DNA from: Actinomycetales bacterium
Lineage (GTDB): Bacteria; Actinomycetota; Actinomycetes; Actinomycetales; Microbacteriaceae
Assembly (NCBI GenBank): GCA_015654475.1
Contig: JAATGV010000001.1
Location: forward strand, 19,802 to 83,801
DNA: 64,000 bases
Direction: 5' to 3'
Shown here: positions 53,086 through 60,862 of the stretch, piece by piece
How the letters are laid out: each line of letters begins with the position of its first letter
Position numbering within the stretch: position 1 is the stretch's first letter
The notes under the pieces: model-generated
Database searches by the model: none
Told to the model about the DNA's origin: nothing
Seen by the model: only the letters and a program-made list of their open reading frames with translations
Translations under genes and position numbers: made by a program

Positions 53086-54458
53086 CCGTCGACGTGTACA
53101 GCGCGAGCCTCGTCGTTCCGATGACCGCTCCTGCGATCCCCGGAGGCGCAGTCGCCGTATCCGAAGGACGAATCGTCCACGTCGGCACCCGGGACTGGGT
53201 GCTGCGCGTGCTCGCCGAACACGGGCAGCACGTTGCCGAGACGCATTGGCCTGGCGTGATCCTTCCCGGCCTCGTCAATGCCCACACCCACCTGCAATAC
53301 ACGGGGATGGCCGCTGTCGGCCAGGTCGCATACAGCGGCTTCGAAGACTGGAGCGACGCATTCAATACCGTCTACGGCCGAGGAGCACGCGACTGGGCAG
53401 CCGACGCCGCGGAGGGCGGCCGCCTCAGCCTCTCATATGGTGTCACCGCTCTCGCCGACGTCGTCACCGACATGGAGGCCGCGAGCGCACTGCACGATAC
53501 GGGTCTGCGCGGCGTCGCCTATTGGGAGGTCATGGGCTGGGAGAACGGAGCCTGGCGTCAGGGCGGCTGGCAGCGCACGGACGCACAGATCGACCAGATC
53601 CCCGCGTCCCCTGGCGTCGGCGTCTCTCCACATGCACCATATTCCCTGGATACCGAACCGCTTCTCGATATCCCGGATCTGGCGCGGCGCCGCGGGCTGC
53701 GGCTGCACATCCACTTGGGCGAGTCCGCGACAGAAGCAGACGGAAGGGGCGACACCCCGGACGAACGGTGGCGCGAAGTGGATGCCGAAAGCTTCCGAGC
53801 CCTGCGGCGCGACGGCTTCGGCGCAAGCGCAACCGACTTTGTCGACCAGCTCGGCGTGCTCGGGCCAGACTGCCACATCGCGCACGGCGTCTACCTGAAT
53901 CCGCACGATCGGGCCGTGCTGCGGGCGCGCGGGACGGCCGTGGCGCTCTGTCCTCGCTCGAACGCTGTGATCGGCCTCGACGAACCGCCCATCGCCGCCT
54001 ACCTGCACGAGGGCAACCCGATCGCGGTTGGCACCGATTCCCTCAGTTCAAGCCCATCGCTCGACCTCCTCGCCGACGTTGCCGCGCTCGCCGACATCGC
54101 TCGCCGCCAAGGGTACCGGGGCAGTGATCTGGCGCGTCGGCTGCTTGCGGCGGCCACGCTCGGCGGAGCCACAGCGCTCGGGCTCGCCACCGGGCCGAAC
54201 AGGGTAGGCCAACTCCAGGTGGGCGCGCTTGCCGACCTCGCCTTCCTCGACGTGCCGGTGACCGGCATCGCGGACACAATAGAAACCGTCGTTCGATATG
54301 GATCGGGGAACAACGCCGCGACAATCTGCGGTGGCGAGATTCGGTGGACTTCTGCAGCGTGGCAGGGGCCCGCGGCTATAGTGCCCGGCGAGGGCCTAGC
54401 GCACGGCGTCGACCCACACGCCGAGACAAGCAACCAGACGCACACGGAGACTTCATGA
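53082..54458 (+). CDS. Amidohydrolase, MTA/SAH deaminase-like
   Basis: 458 aa from a GTG overlapping the upstream stop (GTGA). It is a metal-dependent TIM-barrel hydrolase: NAHTH (H68, H70), SPHAPYSL (about 182-189), HIHLGES (H211, E214), HIAHGVYL (H268) and VGTDSLSS (D319), together the ligand set of the MTA/SAH deaminase and aminofutalosine deaminase group. Deaminases here convert the adenine of SAH, MTA or aminofutalosine to hypoxanthine. The SAHH-like neighbour favours a SAH-related substrate. The ATG of the cupin gene overlaps its stop (ATGA). Confidence 0.8.
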   Translation: MTVDVYSASLVVPMTAPAIPGGAVAVSEGRIVHVGTRDWVLRVLAEHGQHVAETHWPGVILPGLVNAHTHLQYTGMAAVGQVAYSGFEDWSDAFNTVYGRGARDWAADAAEGGRLSLSYGVTALADVVTDMEAASALHDTGLRGVAYWEVMGWENGAWRQGGWQRTDAQIDQIPASPGVGVSPHAPYSLDTEPLLDIPDLARRRGLRLHIHLGESATEADGRGDTPDERWREVDAESFRALRRDGFGASATDFVDQLGVLGPDCHIAHGVYLNPHDRAVLRARGTAVALCPRSNAVIGLDEPPIAAYLHEGNPIAVGTDSLSSSPSLDLLADVAALADIARRQGYRGSDLARRLLAAATLGGATALGLATGPNRVGQLQVGALADLAFLDVPVTGIADTIETVVRYGSGNNAATICGGEIRWTSAAWQGPAAIVPGEGLAHGVDPHAETSNQTHTETS

Positions 54459-54886
54459 CATCCCCCACCCCGCCGGCCCGAGCCATCGAACTCGGGCTCG
54501 AGCCTCATCCCGAAGGCGGCTGGTTCCGCCGCACGTACACATCGCCAGCCACCGTGAGTACTCCCACGGGCACTCGACCGGCCGCGACCCTCATCCACTT
54601 TTTCCTCGCTCCCGGCGAGACGTCGGCGTGGCATGTGGTCTCGTCAGATGAGATCTGGCTGTGGCACGGCCCCGGAATACTGCCGCTGCAACTCGGCGGT
54701 ACAGGCGCTCAGCCAGACTCGACAGGGCCGATCCATCGACTTGGCGCACCGGCGGATGGCGAAGCGCAAGTGCTTGTTCCCGCCGGTACCTGGCAACGCA
54801 CTCTCGCCACCGAAGACGAAGTCCTCGTCAGCTGCCTCGTCTCGCCAGGATTCTCGTTCGACGACTGGAAACTTGCTGATGCCTGA
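54455..54886 (+). CDS. DUF985/RmlC-like cupin protein
   Basis: 143 aa from the ATG at 54455, which overlaps the amidohydrolase stop; the frame continues upstream into it but without a start of its own. The beta-barrel pattern is clear: EPHPEGGWFRRTYTS, LIHFFLAPGETSAWHVVSSDEIWLWHGPG and VLVPAGTWQRTL. The histidine metal-ligand set of classical cupins is partly present (H at about 58 and 69). The DUF985 family has no firm function. Coupling to the SAHH-like and deaminase genes suggests a role in the same pathway, perhaps on a sugar or amine product. Confidence 0.75.
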   Translation: MTSPTPPARAIELGLEPHPEGGWFRRTYTSPATVSTPTGTRPAATLIHFFLAPGETSAWHVVSSDEIWLWHGPGILPLQLGGTGAQPDSTGPIHRLGAPADGEAQVLVPAGTWQRTLATEDEVLVSCLVSPGFSFDDWKLADA

Positions 54887-55052
54887 CAACGCGGCAGGCG
54901 TCGGCGCAAAGCTGCACAACATTCGTCCTTAGGCCCCGCCGTCATGCGTTACCTCACATTGCGACGAATTTGAGGCGTACCCCGACGACGGCCTATCCTG
55001 GCAGGTACACAGCCAGCACCATTCCCCCGCACCATATGAAAGGTCCATTCGC

Positions 55053-55922
55053 ATGTCGCGTCTCGTCAATCGCCTTGCCAGCATTGCAGCCATCACTGTT
55101 GCTGCCGTCGGCCTCGCCGCCTGTTCAAGCGGAGCAGCCACTCCTGCATCGTCCGAGGCGGCCGCATCCGCAAGCGTCGATGTCAAGTCGCTTACCAAGA
55201 CACCAGGAACCCTGACCATCGCCACCGGCAACCCCGCTTACTCTCCTTGGGTCGAGAATGACGACCCGGAAAGTGGCGAAGGATTCGAGGCAGCGGTTGC
55301 GTATGCGGTCGCCGAACAGCTCGGATTCAGCAAGGACGAGGTCGAATGGACCCGCACTGACTTCGACGCGGCAATCACGCCAGGCGCCAAGGACTGGGAC
55401 CTGAACATCCAACAGTTCTCGATCACCGACGAGCGCAAAAATGCCGTCGATTTCTCCACCCCCTACTACACGGCCACTCAGGCCGTCGTCACCTACAAGG
55501 GCTCCCCGGCTGAAGGTCTCACCACGCTTGACGCGCTGAAGGCCGTGAAGTTCGGCGTCACCGCAGGCACCACCAGCTTGACCACAGTCACCGACGAGAT
55601 CGCGCCGACCACCGAAGCAAGCCAGTTCAACACCGAGGCAGACACCGTGCAGGCTCTGAACAGCAAGCAGGTGGATGCGATCGTCGTGAACCTGCCAGAG
55701 GCGCTTTATCTGGTCGCGGCCGAGCTCGACAGCGGCATCATCGTCGGTCAGCTCAGTGACGCAGGCCAAGCCGACGAATTGGGAATCGTCCTGCAAAAGG
55801 GTTCCGCGCTCACCACCCCGGTTTCGGCCGCTGTGGATGCCCTACGCGCAGATGGCACCCTCGACTCCCTCGCCGCCAAGTGGCTCTCAGCTGACGGAAC
55901 CGAGATCCCCGTCCTGAAGTGA
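55053..55922 (+). CDS. ABC transporter substrate-binding lipoprotein, family 3
   Basis: 289 aa. A lipobox LAACSSG gives an acylated cysteine near residue 25, and an Ala/Ser-rich linker follows. The family 3 solute-binding fold has GTLTIATGNPAYSPWV (about 51-66), GFEAAVAYAVAEQLGF and FDAAITPGAKDWDLNIQQFSIT, as in polar-amino-acid receptors. The ligand cannot be read from sequence. It is the first gene of an ABC operon 166 nt after the cupin gene. Confidence 0.88.
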   Translation: MSRLVNRLASIAAITVAAVGLAACSSGAATPASSEAAASASVDVKSLTKTPGTLTIATGNPAYSPWVENDDPESGEGFEAAVAYAVAEQLGFSKDEVEWTRTDFDAAITPGAKDWDLNIQQFSITDERKNAVDFSTPYYTATQAVVTYKGSPAEGLTTLDALKAVKFGVTAGTTSLTTVTDEIAPTTEASQFNTEADTVQALNSKQVDAIVVNLPEALYLVAAELDSGIIVGQLSDAGQADELGIVLQKGSALTTPVSAAVDALRADGTLDSLAAKWLSADGTEIPVLK

Positions 55923-55972
55923 GAGCAGCCACAGTTTCGGCTCTCCACCTCCAACGTAATAGCCTGACAGAT

Positions 55973-56860
55973 ATGACATCTGCTCCCGTGACCGGGGGTG
56001 ACGGTTTCGCTCCGTTGCCCCCGGTCAGTGCGCTCGAACTCGATCGACGGCACTTCCGTCGCCGTCAAACCACAAAATCACTTTTCGTGAGCCTCGGCAG
56101 CACGGTTCTGTTCGCGACCGTGATCGCAATCGTGTTGGCAAATTCTCCGGGCTGGCAGATCGCCCGCGACACGTTCTTCAACCCCGACTATTTCTGGTCG
56201 TCGTTCCCGAAGGTGTGGCATGGGCTGTTGTTGAATCTCCGCGTGCTGGTGGTATCGGTGATCGGTGTCGCCATCGTCGCGACGCTGTTGGCGAGCATCC
56301 GCAGCCTGCGTGGTGCCGTGTTCTTTCCGCTGCGCTTCCTTGCCGCTGCATATACCGACCTCTTTCGTGGCACACCATTCCTCATCGTGCTGTATTTGAT
56401 CGGTTTCGGAGTTCCCGCACTTGGTTTCAACGACCGCCCCATCGATGCCGCCGTGCTTGGAACCATCGCGCTCGTGCTCTCATATTCTGCATACGTCGCC
56501 GAGGTCTTGCGGGCAGGAATCGAGGCGGTGCATCCATCCCAGCGCCTTGCGGCCCGATCCCTCGGTCTCAGTCACTACCGCAGTTTGACTCTCATTGTGC
56601 TGCCCCAGGCGTTGCGCAAAGTCACTCCGGCGCTCATGAATGACTTTGTTTCGATGCAAAAGGACGTAGGCCTCATTTCGGTGCTCGGCGCGGTGGATGC
56701 GATCCGTGCCGCCCAGAACCTGACGGCGTTGAGCTACAACTACACGCCGTATGTGGTTGCGGGACTCATGTTCGTGGCCCTGAGCTGGCCTTTCATTCGG
56801 TTGACCGACTGGATATCAGCTCGGCAGCAGCGTCGCGAGCAGATGGGAGGTGCGGTCTAG
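55973..56860 (+). CDS. ABC transporter permease, polar amino acid type
   Basis: 295 aa from the ATG at 55973, for which no strong ribosome site is seen. A GTG at 55919 overlapping the preceding stop (GTGA) is the alternative. It has five or more membrane segments and the HisM-type stretch LRFLAAAYTDLFRGTPFLIVLYLIGFG with the cytoplasmic EAA loop EAVHPSQRLAARSLGLSHYRSLTLIVLPQAL, visible in parts. It passes the substrate across the membrane and adjoins its ATPase, whose GTG overlaps its stop by one base. Confidence 0.85.
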   Translation: MTSAPVTGGDGFAPLPPVSALELDRRHFRRRQTTKSLFVSLGSTVLFATVIAIVLANSPGWQIARDTFFNPDYFWSSFPKVWHGLLLNLRVLVVSVIGVAIVATLLASIRSLRGAVFFPLRFLAAAYTDLFRGTPFLIVLYLIGFGVPALGFNDRPIDAAVLGTIALVLSYSAYVAEVLRAGIEAVHPSQRLAARSLGLSHYRSLTLIVLPQALRKVTPALMNDFVSMQKDVGLISVLGAVDAIRAAQNLTALSYNYTPYVVAGLMFVALSWPFIRLTDWISARQQRREQMGGAV

Positions 56861-57597
56861 TGCCCGAACACCTGTTAGACATCAGGGGCGTCGTCAAGAA
56901 GTTCGATGCGAACCCGGTGCTGCGCGGCATCGACCTCTCGGTAGACGCACACGAGGTCGTGGTGCTGATCGGTGCCTCCGGCTCAGGCAAGTCGACGCTC
57001 CTACGCACCATCAATTTGTTGGAGCGAGTGGATGATGGCCAGATTTTTGTCGACGGCCAAGATGTGACCGATCCACGAGTCAAGGGTGACGCAGTGCGCG
57101 CGAACATCGGTGTGGTGTTTCAGCACTACAACCTGTTTCCCCATCTGAGTGTGCTGAGCAATGTGACACTCGCGTTGCGCAAGGTTCACGGTGTTGCGAA
57201 GGACACGGCAAACGAGCGTGGGCTTGCACTGCTCGATCGGATCGGTTTGGCCGCGAAGGCGAACGATTACCCGGATCGGTTGTCCGGCGGCCAGCAGCAA
57301 CGCGTTGCGATCGCACGGGCCATCGCGACGAACCCCGTATTGCTGTTGCTCGACGAAATCACAAGTGCGCTCGACCCACAGCTCGTCGGCGAAGTACTCG
57401 ACCTCGTCACTGAACTCAAGGAACAAGGATCGACCATTCTGATGGCAACTCACGAGATCGGCTTCGCACGCAAGGTTGCCGACCGTGTCGTGTTTTTGAA
57501 GGGCGGCGTCATTGTGGAGCAGGGGCCGCCTGCGCAAATACTGGAGAATCCAGTGGAACCGGAAACCCAGGAGTTCTTGTCTCGCGTTATGCGCTGA
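56860..57597 (+). CDS. ABC transporter ATP-binding protein, polar amino acid type
   Basis: 245 aa from a GTG sharing its first base with the permease stop. Walker A is GASGSGKST (about residues 38-46), the signature is LSGGQQQRVAIARA (about 141-154) and Walker B is LLLLDEITSALD (about 165-176), with a late H in MATHEIGF. This is a GlnQ/HisP-like importer ATPase. With the two preceding genes it makes a full importer. Confidence 0.95.
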   Translation: MPEHLLDIRGVVKKFDANPVLRGIDLSVDAHEVVVLIGASGSGKSTLLRTINLLERVDDGQIFVDGQDVTDPRVKGDAVRANIGVVFQHYNLFPHLSVLSNVTLALRKVHGVAKDTANERGLALLDRIGLAAKANDYPDRLSGGQQQRVAIARAIATNPVLLLLDEITSALDPQLVGEVLDLVTELKEQGSTILMATHEIGFARKVADRVVFLKGGVIVEQGPPAQILENPVEPETQEFLSRVMR

Positions 57598-57707
57598 GGC
57601 GCCACATAGCTCTAGATATGGCGATGGCTCTCTCGGTAATCGTGTCGTCTTTGGACAATCGAGCAGCTCCGCAGGGCAGTGCGACTCTCTAGCTACATAT
57701 CCAGGAG

Positions 57708-58988
57708 CTAGGTATCAAGGCCGCCGTCGGCGCCCTTCCGATTGATGTCTGGGTGAAGGCTCGCATCGGCAAGCAGAGAGGCAGGCAACACGGCATCGCG
57801 GCCAAATCGACTTTCCACAGTATCAAGAGTCGCGTCCGCCGCCCGCCACTTGCCCTCGTCGTCCCACAAGAGGTCGGGACCGGCCAGGCCACCATCGGCC
57901 GCGTGCAGGTTTTCTGCGCGCACCCCGACCAACCGCAGTGGCCGGCCCAACAGGCCAGACGCTCGGTAAAGATCCGTCGCGATTTCGGCAACCGTACGGG
58001 AAACCGCAGTCGGCTCAGTGAGTGTGCGAGATCTGCTCGCTGTGGCAAAATCTGCTGCGCGCAACTTGATGGCGATCGTCGAGGAGAGGACATTGGCGTG
58101 TCTCAAGCGCCGGGCGACCCCTTGAGAAAGCTGCAGAAGGTAGCGCTCGATTGTGGCCGGATCGCTGATGTCGGAGGCGAATGTGGTCTCTTGGCTAATG
58201 CTCTTCTCTACGCGTTTCGCAGTAAGCGCTGCCACAGTGCGTGGATCGATGCCCTGTGCGAGAGCGGAGAGTTGCCTCGCTGCGGCGGCACCGAGTGCGC
58301 GCTCCAGAACTCGACCTGGGGTTTCGGCAAGCTCGCCGATGGTGTCGAGGCCAAGCCCCGCAAGCTTCTTCGCGCTGACCGCACCAACGCCCCAGAGGGC
58401 CGAGACGGGAAGCGGGTGCAAGAACTCGAGAGTACGCGACGCCGGCACGATGAGCAGGCCGTCCGGTTTGGCTTGCGTGGACGCCACCTTGGCGACGTAT
58501 TTGGATGCGGCAACACCAATCGAGCATGTCAGCCCTGTCTCAGAGAACATCCGTTCGCGCAATTGTGCGGCGATGGCTCCCGCGCTGCCGAAAAGCCGGC
58601 GTGCGCCGGAAACGTCGAGGAAGGCTTCGTCGATGCTTATCGGCTCGACCATGGGCGTGATGTCAGCAAAGATGTCCATCACCATGCGGTTGTAGTGACG
58701 ATACAGGTGGCCTCGCGGCTCAAGAACGACGAGGCCCGCACACCGCTTGCGCGCCATCGCCAACGGCATCGCCGACCCGACCCCGAATCGCCGCGCAACG
58801 TAGTTGGCAGCAGAGATGACCGAACGCGGGCCATCATATGCAACGGCCACCGGCTGATTTTTCAACTCCGGGTGGTCAAGCAATTCGACCGACGCGAAAA
58901 AGGCGTCCATATCGACATGCAAAATGTGCGCGGAGCCGTCGTCGACATCGACAGACGATGTCTGACGTGCCGCGACTTGCCTGCTCAT
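57708..58988 (-). CDS. dinB: DNA polymerase IV
   Basis: A 426-aa Y-family polymerase. The catalytic aspartates and glutamate are in HILHVDMDAFFASVE (about 22-36) and SIDEAFLDVSGA (about 114-125). The thumb and little-finger domains follow (about 200-370, with LHPLPVSALWGVGAVSAKKLAGLGL). It carries out error-prone translesion synthesis. It lies convergent with the ABC operon, and interrupts the core cluster between DUF177 and coaD together with the cassette. Confidence 0.95.
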   Translation of the reverse strand: MSRQVAARQTSSVDVDDGSAHILHVDMDAFFASVELLDHPELKNQPVAVAYDGPRSVISAANYVARRFGVGSAMPLAMARKRCAGLVVLEPRGHLYRHYNRMVMDIFADITPMVEPISIDEAFLDVSGARRLFGSAGAIAAQLRERMFSETGLTCSIGVAASKYVAKVASTQAKPDGLLIVPASRTLEFLHPLPVSALWGVGAVSAKKLAGLGLDTIGELAETPGRVLERALGAAAARQLSALAQGIDPRTVAALTAKRVEKSISQETTFASDISDPATIERYLLQLSQGVARRLRHANVLSSTIAIKLRAADFATASRSRTLTEPTAVSRTVAEIATDLYRASGLLGRPLRLVGVRAENLHAADGGLAGPDLLWDDEGKWRAADATLDTVESRFGRDAVLPASLLADASLHPDINRKGADGGLDT

Positions 58989-59154
58989 GCGGCCAGTGTA
59001 GTTGCAGCCACCGACATTCGTCAGTCGGGGAACCTATTGGGGATTCACTGTGCACGGGGCCCACACACCGGGCATTGCCTTCGTTACTGCCCAACATGGT
59101 TATGCCGCAGACACGTCACTCGCTAAAATTGACGGCGACGCCAAGGAGTCGACA

Positions 59155-59667
59155 GTGCAGTCCCCAAATGAGCCCATCCCCATCGTGATCGTGATGGGGA
59201 TATCCGGCACGGGAAAATCCACGGTGGCTGAGGCGCTCAGCAAGCGATTGGGCTGGGACTTCCACGAAGGCGACAGCCTGCATCCATCATCAAACATCGC
59301 AAAGATGGCGAGTGGCATTCCGTTGGACGATACCGACAGGTTGCCATGGCTCAGCCGTATCGCAGACCTTATCGACCAGAGTCAGTCCCGCGAAAACCCA
59401 GCGATCATCACCTGCTCCGCCCTCAAGCGCAGCTATCGCGACAAGCTTCGTCGCCAAGGCGTCACCTTCGTGCACCTCAGCGGAAACCCCACGCTCATCG
59501 AGCGGCGCATGTCGCTCAGAACCGGACACTTCATGCCTACCGCCCTGCTGTCTTCTCAACTCGATGCCCTCGAGCCGCTCGAAGCAGATGAGCAGGGCTT
59601 TACCGTCAGCATCGACCAGCCGCTCGAACAGCAAATAGAGGAGATCGTCGCCAACCTGGCGCAATAG
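59155..59667 (+). CDS. gntK: Gluconokinase
   Basis: 170 aa from the GTG at 59155, with AAGGAG 7 nt before it. The open frame extends upstream but that part is unrelated in composition and runs toward dinB. The P-loop is GISGTGKS (residues 15-22), followed by WDFHEGDSLHPSSNIAKMASGIPLDD, the gluconate-binding signature in parts, and CSALKRSYRDKLR. It phosphorylates gluconate to 6-phosphogluconate for the pentose-phosphate route. No gluconate permease is adjacent. Confidence 0.92.
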   Translation: MQSPNEPIPIVIVMGISGTGKSTVAEALSKRLGWDFHEGDSLHPSSNIAKMASGIPLDDTDRLPWLSRIADLIDQSQSRENPAIITCSALKRSYRDKLRRQGVTFVHLSGNPTLIERRMSLRTGHFMPTALLSSQLDALEPLEADEQGFTVSIDQPLEQQIEEIVANLAQ

Positions 59668-59719
59668 CGTCACCGACGACGGCAGACACCAACCTGGCGC
59701 CGCCGAGCCTCGCCACTCG

Positions 59720-60235
59720 TTAGTCGATATCGTCGCTCTGCGGAATAGGGGCAGAGACGTTTGCCAACGCCTTCACCACGTTCTCGGGAACGTAACCCGA
59801 CACGTCACCACCGAGTGCGGCGACCTGGCGCACGAGTGAACTCGACACATGTGTGTGTTGGGGCGCCGGCAACACGAACACCGTCTCGACCCCACCAAGA
59901 TCGCGATTCACGATCGCCATCGGCGTCTCATAGCCGACATCGGTGTTCGTACGGACGCCTTTTACCAACGCAACCGCACCCACCCTCGCGCAATAGTCGA
60001 CGAGGAGCCCCTCAGAAAGAACATCCACATGCACGTCCCTCGTCTCAGGAACGAGCGCGAGCGCATCGCGCAACAAGGTTGCCCGTTCTTGCGCATCGAA
60101 AAGGGTGAGCTTGGCCGGGTTATGAACAACGACCGCCCACACCTCGTCGAAAAGAAGCGCCGCCTTCGCGATCACATCCAGGTGACCAAAAGTGGGCGGA
60201 TCATACGAACCGGGGCACACTGCTACGCGCGACAT
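59720..60235 (-). CDS. coaD: Phosphopantetheine adenylyltransferase
   Basis: A 171-aa nucleotidyltransferase with PGSYDPPTFGHLDVIAKA (residues 8-25), whose TxGH-like motif holds the catalytic histidine. The ALVKGVRTNTDVGYETPMA stretch (about 88-106) and HVSSSLVRQVAALGGDV near 127 are typical. It makes dephospho-CoA from phosphopantetheine and ATP. In most actinobacteria it adjoins DUF177 and rpmF; here dinB, the cassette and gntK lie between. Confidence 0.95.
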   Translation of the reverse strand: MSRVAVCPGSYDPPTFGHLDVIAKAALLFDEVWAVVVHNPAKLTLFDAQERATLLRDALALVPETRDVHVDVLSEGLLVDYCARVGAVALVKGVRTNTDVGYETPMAIVNRDLGGVETVFVLPAPQHTHVSSSLVRQVAALGGDVSGYVPENVVKALANVSAPIPQSDDID

Positions 60236-60370
60236 GACTCAAGCCTAGTTGCCATGCCCGCCGCCATGACCCTCAAGCACACCTACGCAGGCATCCAGCA
60301 ATATTTCTCCCCTAGCGATCAGCGATCGCGAGGTATACGAACCCGCCGCCATCGGCCCTAGGCTGGTCGC

Positions 60371-60862
60371 ATGGACACCATCTCCCGCATCGTGCGCAAA
60401 GCCCTCGGCCCTGCCGCGATTATCATGCCCGCATGGCTGCTGATCGGATGGACGATCTTCGGGCACGGGGTGTGGGGGTTCATCGGTCTGCTCATCATCG
60501 CCGTCATCGCCACCGTCGGGTTGCTCATCATCGCCGGCCTCATGTATTTCCGGCCGAGCAACCGCTCGCGCAACGGTCTCGACGCAACTGAGACGGGACT
60601 CGCCGCCGCCATCGCGATCGGGCTGATCTGGCTAGGGCTTTGGAATGCATCAAGCGGAATCGGCGCAGCGATTGCCATTGTCGGATTCCTCGCCGCATTC
60701 TGGTATGAAGTCACCGCATGGATGGGCGAGATACGCAGTGCCGCCACCGGGGTAGGGCCGACACGTGCACCGCGCGACCGCAACGACGACATCATCGACA
60801 TCGGTGAAATCACCGTTGTCGAAGAAGACAGCCACAAACGCGGTTACGAGGACACCAAGTAG
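60371..60862 (+). CDS. Small membrane protein of unknown function
   Basis: 163 aa, not recognised. Two or three hydrophobic segments lie at about residues 16-36 (MPAWLLIGWTIFGHGVWGF), 37-56 and 76-112, with a charged C-terminal tail (about 125-163) ending in EEDSHKRGYEDTK. It opens with MDTISRIVRKALGPAA. Its last 19 nt overlap the recG 3' end on the other strand. There is no neighbour of obvious related function. Confidence 0.6.
   Translation: MDTISRIVRKALGPAAIIMPAWLLIGWTIFGHGVWGFIGLLIIAVIATVGLLIIAGLMYFRPSNRSRNGLDATETGLAAAIAIGLIWLGLWNASSGIGAAIAIVGFLAAFWYEVTAWMGEIRSAATGVGPTRAPRDRNDDIIDIGEITVVEEDSHKRGYEDTK

Noticed and set aside
57753..59126. Long plus-strand open frame across dinB
   Set aside because: It is the shadow of dinB; no family motif and no ribosome site.
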